Shown here: positions 7,901 to 10,213 of the stretch, in pieces
How the letters are laid out: each line of letters starts with the position of its first letter
Position numbering within the stretch: position 1 is the stretch's first letter
Assembly (NCBI GenBank): GCA_902465435.1
Contig: CABQNH010000049.1
Span: 1-10,213, forward strand
From: an uncultured Eubacteriales bacterium
Lineage (GTDB): Bacteria > Bacillota > Clostridia > Oscillospirales > Oscillospiraceae
DNA: 10,213 bases
Direction: 5' to 3'
Position numbers and translations under genes: made by a program
The notes under the pieces: model-generated
The model's input: only the letters and a program-made list of their open reading frames with translations
What the model was told of the DNA's origin: nothing
The model's database searches: none

Positions 7901-8413
7901 ACCCACCGCCGTTTCGAAAAGCTGCCCGGTCTGCAGATCGCCCGCAAAGCGCTTGCTCACCGCGCCGTTTTCCGAAACATACTGCGTCCGCCCGCCGAGA
8001 TCGATCTCCTGCACGAGCGTGTTGTCAATGTCCTGCCAAGTTTCGTCCTCGTCCAAATAGTGAACCGGATACGCATAAGCGACCGCACGGAACGTGCCGT
8101 CGCTCATTCTGAAATGCTTCTCTTCCTCGCCGCGCAGCTCCTGCTCCTCGCCCACGACGTATGCGTCCCCGGCTGCGGCCTCCGCCGCGCCTGCCTGTGC
8201 CTGTGCGATCAGCCCGGAGAAAAAAGTGCCCTCAGAGACGCCGGGTTCCGTTTCGTCTTCTGTGCCGACCGGCTCGGGAAGCGCCTGTGCGCTCTCAGAA
8301 ACCGCCGACTCCGTGCTCTGCGCTGCCGCAAGCGCCGAAACCGGCAATAGCTGCACCAGGATCGCAAGGCTCAGCAGCAGCGCCATAACTCGTGTCTTTC
8401 TGTTCAACTTCAT
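1385..8413 (-). CDS. Secreted RHS/YD-repeat polymorphic toxin, WapA-like, with C-terminal nuclease tip
   Basis: About 2342 residues in one uninterrupted frame. Residues 1-29 are a Sec signal peptide (basic MKLNRKTR, hydrophobic core, cleavage after ALA). Then come an N-terminal domain with 'YPVHYLDEDETWQDIDN' (~70-180), an acidic Glu/Ser/Ala/Thr linker (~187-271), a 'YPNVDLVY' domain (~320-440), a DNRLRE-like domain (~443-633), a beta-rich shell entry (~634-820), YD repeats, two carbohydrate-binding-like modules (~1043-1211, 1231-1405), further YD repeats, and the RHS core (YRGYYYDAETG...SRYYDP..KRFINAD, 2085-2115). A variable tip occupies 2146-2342. RHS proteins form a hollow beta shell that encloses a toxin delivered to neighbouring cells. 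No LPXTG motif is seen, so surface retention may rely on the sugar-binding-like modules. The frame stays open upstream to 8758, but that extension crosses the promoter at 8471-8499 and the serpin terminator, so it is rejected. The RBS AGGAG (8415-8419) is only one base from the ATG at 8413 but seven from a TTG at 8407, so translation may begin at that TTG. Confidence 0.9.
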   Translation of the reverse strand: MKLNRKTRVMALLLSLAILVQLLPVSALAAAQSTESAVSESAQALPEPVGTEDETEPGVSEGTFFSGLIAQAQAGAAEAAAGDAYVVGEEQELRGEEEKHFRMSDGTFRAVAYAYPVHYLDEDETWQDIDNTLVQEIDLGGRTQYVSENGAVSKRFAGDLQTGQLFETAVGDYRLSLSLVAESALQPVTSDAAEPADQADEEPAVSAEPSAAPDALSEESTPQETAEEASASAEETAAETVEETTEETTEETIEETSQVSAQDAPEATEEPRGGLFASELPAFNRNAQAIVVNPGDRASYAEAEPGGRPSPTRLPETLQADVCYQAVYPNVDLVYTSLSHHIKESIVLHSAQSASSYVFQLNLRGLTPEFGEDGAIRLLNEAGEEIYLLPAPYMFDAAGAVSDAVSYRLEEWEQDTYLLCVEADAAWLSDAERTYPVTIDPTVIDQVRWSDQGIAATYVYEGQPATAHPNYQQLDLGWTSYSSLKEAQVFFGWNSLPEIPNGCEVVSASVHLYQTEYSADGASLFEAGAYAVEGSRPSAYTTNADWITNLTWSSRPTVSSAVLDYAVLQAGSGFRGWDITQLVKSWYRDDSLPRAACIKMIDVNQYSAGHTGVAKFYGYGKQAGPLFVVAYRNMTGVEPYYSYQTMAADAAGAIYLSDYTGAYTSVTPLVSFASAANPVSVNLIYNSAYFITSRLDHYPVAKKLGLDMYLGSGFRLDIMQKVEKVQLQYELGSTTTKAYLKYTDGDGTEHYFATDTEKDSTGKKYYDEDGLGLTAEETSTGCFLLYDDQENEMVFYHGFLTTIRDANDNEIRIYYTHDDNTVVTMLPRTTGARIAKVVQANNGCSEKTIATFSYATIENNANTLQSITDYAGNVYRFDYSCYKLRRISRNGTAHAVFVHPYDSVSNRFENPIQAYIDPETGCGIRLDYTGDRRVLAYYEVFGNYDFTGNTFTQTGTGAHVTASHAVGRQTIYRFWGADRTAGTGDDTFAVYAFDGFGRTVNVVSPNAEKNAVYGVTAGSYTQNAGTNKKNNRVTAAASAGVQGQNLLYNSGMEGKRTETPDTTGSTITGWSKAGAGGSGARVNCGTSAGIRPRTGSYLLRMYLGSTTAGTATRSQTIYLTAGKSYVFSGYVNTAGAADFGTTGGAYLSVKDTAGQETKSRVIRYKTNPALASGWERLELTFTAETTGAYSLCANMANMTSIVVFDDFQLEEIANLTAATAPALAADGGASSQNLLQLSGFESRQYSTLSTALCIQYWDYSTADAAPTDGSAANRAGYVLTFADGVKAKRRASQTVALNQSSNTTFLLSGWGLTPACRIQEGGELTGDNSGGKRFFGMIAKLTYQDTTTPEYHYVSFHDDIGQWQYASGTIVPKRKDKTLSAITIILASDYNANRCYMDDISLTQEPVQTYSYDADGKVTLAANGEGKTSSTYDASQRLTKYTSLAGVSYSLSYAGTSRNPQSVTSDSVVTSYTYNAAGAVTSSRLQSTQGGVYLLSSAEYSADQNYKTKTTDTNGSVTQAAYHAQTGLLTTSTAANGTQTSYTYDGRNRVVQSQTAEEAVLQYAYSRGALTELARGDGRIWQIYRLTQNAFGQTTKVAVQKAADSDGAPSGTASAELVLAAYEYAAQGGNLAKLTYGNGQQVAYSYDLYDRTAREVYRSKTGAVQADYRYVYNANGELARQYAVSGETYQFAYDSLGRLIRSMQTDASGAVVQRTEHLYDTANRLTKQSWTVGDSTFTEHYAYRAGDGSLQSVTTDGLGSVTLSYDSVKRLSEQLFTTSGNAKLVKRYVYSDNASTQKGSTRPLKVNYYLGEGETETLLSGNTYVYTADGNISRMWNAQTGKLVAEYAYDALGRLTQEKRYAANGTLTANCNYYYDLAGNLDYTDCNNALASEYRYENASWPDLLTDYNGTAIAYEGQSYNAASNRVTGTAQSGNPINWYNGTKYTGLTWQQGRRLTALTAGVTRITYAYDMNGVRSRKTVGGVAHDYVTQNGRVIQERYGTTVLQFVYGTDGNPYAMRYSQDSGSTWQTFYYILNLQGDVVKLVDASGTVCAAYSYDAWGKCLNQTTAASCAVSNLAEKNPIRYRGYYYDAETGWYYLQSRYYDPIVKRFINADSYATTPTGYTGCNMFAYCNNNPVACADDEGTAPWWVIIPNWGYVHRLVQLHIIANNGGNSVLSSEQKIDLANGKTGRVDLINLHSNEIWEIKSCGPAALGAAIQLNWYLAGTFDGGKKMKAGEPIFEDSFIDPVKKLKIWYWSVAPGIILYDFALLGKGELESVTVPVPSYEPKGRLAMQFSCSIPSLAQQTMIGIGVGIAAVGIGMAIASGGGMLSRFGGRFLLDR
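7647..7718. repeat. 12-bp tandem repeat encoding the T-x-E-E linker
   Basis: Six head-to-tail copies of a 12-base unit (plus-strand consensus gtttcctctgta) run from 7647 to 7718. The first four are nearly identical and the last two have diverged. On the coding strand they encode the TVEE/TTEE/TTEE/TIEE series in the acidic linker of the RHS protein. Because 12 is a multiple of three, gain or loss of copies would change linker length without a frameshift. Confidence 0.85.
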
Positions 8414-8414
8414 G

Positions 8415-8419
8415 CTCCT
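8415..8419 (-). promoter_or_regulatory. RBS of the RHS toxin gene, ambiguous start
   Basis: AGGAG on the minus strand is one base from the ATG (8413-8411) but seven bases from the in-frame TTG two codons later (8407-8405). The spacing favours TTG as initiator, while ATG is the better codon. Either way the signal peptide is essentially unchanged. A small dyad, GGTGA-T-TCACC (8424-8434), lies just upstream in the leader. Confidence 0.6.
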
Positions 8420-8470
8420 TTCCGGTGATTCACCTTCCCATTTGGAAATTACATATATTGCTCCATATAA

Positions 8471-8499
8471 ATGGTAGCAGGTATTGTCTATTTTGTCAA
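8471..8499 (-). promoter_or_regulatory. Sigma-A-type promoter of the RHS toxin gene
   Basis: On the minus strand a perfect -35 box TTGACA (8494-8499) is followed by a 17-base spacer (8477-8493) and the -10 box TACCAT (8471-8476), which is preceded by TGC as an extended -10. Transcription should start near 8464, giving a leader of about 50 bases before the start codon. The arrangement argues that the toxin and downstream gene are expressed from here independently of the serpin. Confidence 0.8.
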
Positions 8500-8667
8500 T
8501 TGTGTTTTCTCTCTTTGTAGGAGCATTTGTGCACGATACCCGTTTCTCGCTCCCTGCACGCCAATCTGCTCCCTCCGCCGCTCCTTCGCTGCCGCATCTG
8601 TTTTGTGTCCACGCGCAATGCGCATCGGCACACGGCCGCACAACCCGAACCGGCCTGCATATAAGAA
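8500..8667. other. Intergenic sequence between serpin terminator and toxin promoter
   Basis: The gap between the serpin stop and the toxin start is 355 bases (8414-8768). It contains the serpin terminator on one side and the toxin promoter and leader on the other. In this middle stretch I see no gene with an RBS and no clear repeat or RNA structure. The open frames that cross it are extensions or antisense shadows of neighbouring genes. Confidence 0.5.
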
Positions 8668-8710
8668 GCCCGCGCCCGACAACGCACAAAAAATACGGTC
8701 GGGCGCGAGC
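8668..8710 (-). terminator. Probable intrinsic terminator of the serpin gene
   Basis: Thirteen-base GC-rich arms (8668-8680 and 8698-8710) pair around a 17-base loop. The single non-Watson-Crick position becomes a G-U wobble in the minus-strand transcript, which points to that orientation. The following sequence on the minus strand is TTCTTATAT, a weak U-tract. It lies about 60 bases after the serpin stop codon. Confidence 0.6.
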
Positions 8711-8768
8711 TGCCATCACATTGAATTCGATATTCTCCGGACAGATGCCGCGCCGCATTCTCGTCCAC

Positions 8769-10052
8769 TCAGGACGGGTCGTTCATCACGCCGAGAAAAA
8801 GCGGTGTTTCCGTCTCAAGATCGACAATGGCATAGACAAACGGTTCGTCAAAAATCACATCCACAGTTTCCTCCGGCAGCGCAGCGGATTTAAAGGTGAA
8901 TATGACCTCGGTTGCCGCAGCGGCCTGGGTTCCCTCCTCGTCAACGATCACCTTCACCTTTTGCAGCACCTCATCGATATGCAGCACATCCTCTGCCGTG
9001 CCGATCCCACCAAACTCCGCCAGCTCCGGCAGAAAGGCCCGTTGGATTCCCATGTCGGAAAGTACGCCCTTCAAGCTGCTCTCAAAAGAAACCGTAAACT
9101 TCGGAAGTCCAAGATACATCGGCGTGCGCTCCGCCTCTTTTACAGCGCTTCCAATGGTCTGCGCATCCAGCTGCTGCAGCAAAGTCCGAACGTTCTGCCC
9201 CTGTGTCGGCTTTAGGAGAACCATAGCCGTCCTGCTGTCGTCGTAAGGAAGTACCACGCCGTCACAGTGCTCGAGCTTGAAATAATCGCGCGCTGTCCAT
9301 AACGACCAGAGGAATGGTACCTTCTTTGTTTCGCCTGTGCCTGTTGTAAAAACCGCCTCTGACGAATCCTCACTTTTGAAGGGTACCTGCCATTTCGCCT
9401 TAAAATAGAGCGTGTTGATCAGGAGCATCCGCGCATCCTCGTCCAAGGGCTTCGGCAGAAGTGAGGAGAGCATCCCATTCGTCTTATCCTCGACCCATGC
9501 GTTCACATCCTGCATCGTCTGCAGACCGGAAAGTCTCTGCAGGCGCATTTCCGCATCAAAATAGCGCTGCATGTTCTCGCAGAACTCCGTATTTGCAATC
9601 AGCCGATCATCCACCCACACGGAATTTGCATAGGAAAGCTCCGTAGCTCCCTGCACCCGACAAAGTGCGTTCATTCTTGCGGCAACCGCCTTGCTTTGCT
9701 CGGAAATATCGCCCCCAAGAACGGTTTCCAGCTCAGCGCGCGTCTGTCCCTCGGCGCCGTTGGCAGCCATACACACAGCCACATAAGCGGACAACGGAGA
9801 AATCACCGCGTTTTCCGCCGCATTCTTCTCAGCCGTGAGCTGGAGCATACGCAGTCCGAAACCCATCAGGTCGCCGTCATTCTGATAGCAGGTCGTTGCC
9901 GAAAGATTGTCTATGTCGGACGCAGGCGGCTCCGTCTCAATCCCCTGTAGGCCACTCGTCTCTGACTCCGCGCTTCCCTGCGAGCCTGCGCAGCCGCTCA
10001 TTCCACCGATCAGCAGACTGAGCACAAGAAGCAAACCGATCCATCGTCTCAT
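8769..10052 (-). CDS. Serpin-family protease inhibitor, lipoprotein
   Basis: 427 residues. A lipoprotein signal peptide (MRRWIGLLLVLSLLIGGMSG) ends at Cys21, the predicted lipidation site, and is followed by a Ser/Glu-rich tether. The serpin fold runs from ~60 to 425. Family landmarks are NAVISPLSAY (81-90), WVEDKTNGML (186-195), INTLYFKAKWQVPF (212-225), GLPKFTVSFESSLKGVLSDMG (315-335), the hinge EEGTQAAAAT (372-381), FDEPF (401-405) and LFLGVMNDP (418-426). An intact hinge with Gly-Thr and four alanines is characteristic of inhibitory serpins, which trap serine or cysteine proteases covalently by inserting the cleaved loop. Counting 17 residues from E372 predicts P1-P1' as Lys388-Ser389, implying a trypsin-like target; the loop is a few residues longer than in alpha-1-antitrypsin, so P1 could shift slightly. 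AGGAGG eight bases before the ATG fixes the start. The gene lies upstream of the RHS toxin on the same strand but appears to have its own terminator. Serpins of gut Clostridia are known to inhibit host proteases. Confidence 0.95.
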   Translation of the reverse strand: MRRWIGLLLVLSLLIGGMSGCAGSQGSAESETSGLQGIETEPPASDIDNLSATTCYQNDGDLMGFGLRMLQLTAEKNAAENAVISPLSAYVAVCMAANGAEGQTRAELETVLGGDISEQSKAVAARMNALCRVQGATELSYANSVWVDDRLIANTEFCENMQRYFDAEMRLQRLSGLQTMQDVNAWVEDKTNGMLSSLLPKPLDEDARMLLINTLYFKAKWQVPFKSEDSSEAVFTTGTGETKKVPFLWSLWTARDYFKLEHCDGVVLPYDDSRTAMVLLKPTQGQNVRTLLQQLDAQTIGSAVKEAERTPMYLGLPKFTVSFESSLKGVLSDMGIQRAFLPELAEFGGIGTAEDVLHIDEVLQKVKVIVDEEGTQAAAATEVIFTFKSAALPEETVDVIFDEPFVYAIVDLETETPLFLGVMNDPS

Positions 10053-10060
10053 TGGTATCG

Positions 10061-10066
10061 CCTCCT
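10061..10066 (-). promoter_or_regulatory. RBS of the serpin gene
   Basis: A perfect AGGAGG on the minus strand lies eight bases before the ATG at 10052. I could not identify a convincing promoter between it and the terminator at 10129. An AT-rich CATAAT box lies just upstream of the RBS but has no good -35 partner. Confidence 0.85.
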
Positions 10067-10128
10067 ATTCATTATGTTATGCATCTATGAGTAAGACGCT
10101 GCACATCTGAAAATGTTCCCATAATTTG

Positions 10129-10159
10129 AAAAACTGCGCTGAAGGAACTTCAGCGCAGT
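10129..10159 (-). terminator. Intrinsic terminator of a minus-strand gene beyond the right edge
   Basis: A perfect 12-base stem (10133-10144 with 10148-10159) closes a three-base loop. On the minus strand it is followed immediately by a run of T (the five A at 10129-10133 on the plus strand). This is the layout of a rho-independent terminator for transcription entering from the right, and it would insulate the serpin from that gene. Confidence 0.75.
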
Positions 10160-10191
10160 CAGCGTGTCAAAAAACCTTTTTTGACACGCTG
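10160..10191. repeat. Perfect 15-bp inverted repeat with 2-base centre
   Basis: The arms 10160-10174 and 10177-10191 are perfectly complementary (CAGCGTGTCAAAAAA against TTTTTTGACACGCTG) around a CC centre. It directly abuts the neighbouring terminator hairpin. It lacks an outer T-run on either side, so it is not a standard terminator. It may be a second 3'-end hairpin of the off-window gene or a dispersed palindromic intergenic element. The last 22 bases of the window (10192-10213) show nothing I can assign. Confidence 0.8.
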
Positions 10192-10213
10192 GCAGGCTAT
10201 CAAGAAAGTTCGG

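Noticed and set aside
3194..8350. Very long plus-strand open frame (1718 codons) opposite the RHS gene
   Set aside because: Its translation is Arg/Ala/Leu/Ile-rich and low in complexity, with no domain, RBS or promoter. It is an antisense shadow created by the G+C-rich codon use of the RHS gene.
8414..8758. Upstream 115-codon extension of the RHS frame
   Set aside because: It spans a strong promoter and the serpin terminator, begins with non-signal sequence, and would bury a clear signal peptide.
8488..8768. Small minus-strand frames (64 and 90 codons) in the intergenic gap
   Set aside because: They overlap the terminator and the -35 box, have no ribosome binding site, and the translations are biased toward Arg/Gly/Ala.
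8484..9215. Plus-strand open frame of 243 codons across the intergenic region and the serpin 3' end
   Set aside because: It is antisense to the serpin C-terminus, crosses the terminator hairpin and lacks an RBS or a recognisable domain.
10067..10128. Promoter for the serpin gene
   Set aside because: AT-rich boxes such as CATAAT are present, but I found no acceptable -35 at 16-18 bases, so no promoter is called.
1..10213. Similar short strings at the two window ends (aagttccgg and aaagttcgg) as possible element termini
   Set aside because: The match is short and imperfect and is not associated with a recognisable element boundary; coincidence is the simpler explanation.

Overview
The window looks like chromosome from a moderately high-GC member of the Clostridia, most likely a gut Oscillospiraceae/Ruminococcaceae-type bacterium. 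The basis is the strong AGGAGG-type ribosome binding sites, a consensus sigma-A promoter, a Sec signal peptide of the ALLLSLAILVQLLPVSALA style common in that group, a bacterial serpin (known from gut Clostridia and bifidobacteria), and a WapA-like secreted RHS/YD-repeat protein. This is inference from gene content; no taxonomic marker gene is present.

Everything recognisable is on the minus strand, so transcription reads from right to left. From the right edge: (i) 10129-10191, two adjacent perfect hairpins, one of them an intrinsic terminator for a minus-strand gene beyond the window; (ii) 8769-10052, a serpin-family protease inhibitor exported as a lipoprotein, followed by a probable terminator at 8668-8710; (iii) 8471-8499, a near-consensus promoter; (iv) 1385-8413, a very large secreted RHS protein of about 2342 residues whose C-terminal 197 residues form a predicted PD-(D/E)XK nuclease toxin; (v) 416-1366, a 316-residue protein of unknown family starting 18 bases after the toxin stop with its own strong RBS, in the position of an immunity gene; (vi) 1-332, the 5' part of an IS5-family transposase running off the left edge.

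The core of the window is a polymorphic-toxin locus. A long secreted delivery protein carries DNRLRE and carbohydrate-binding-like modules, a YD-repeat shell and an RHS core motif, and ends in a variable toxin tip followed by a probable cognate immunity gene. Base composition falls from about 50-70% G+C in sampled lines of the RHS body to about 40% in the toxin tip and the following gene. This fits modular replacement of the toxin/immunity end, which is bounded on the far side by an insertion sequence.

The most interesting points are the toxin tip with a glycine-rich hydrophobic helix at its extreme C-terminus, the unrecognised large candidate immunity protein, and a surface-anchored inhibitory-type serpin encoded just upstream of a giant secreted toxin. 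A functional link between serpin and toxin is speculative.
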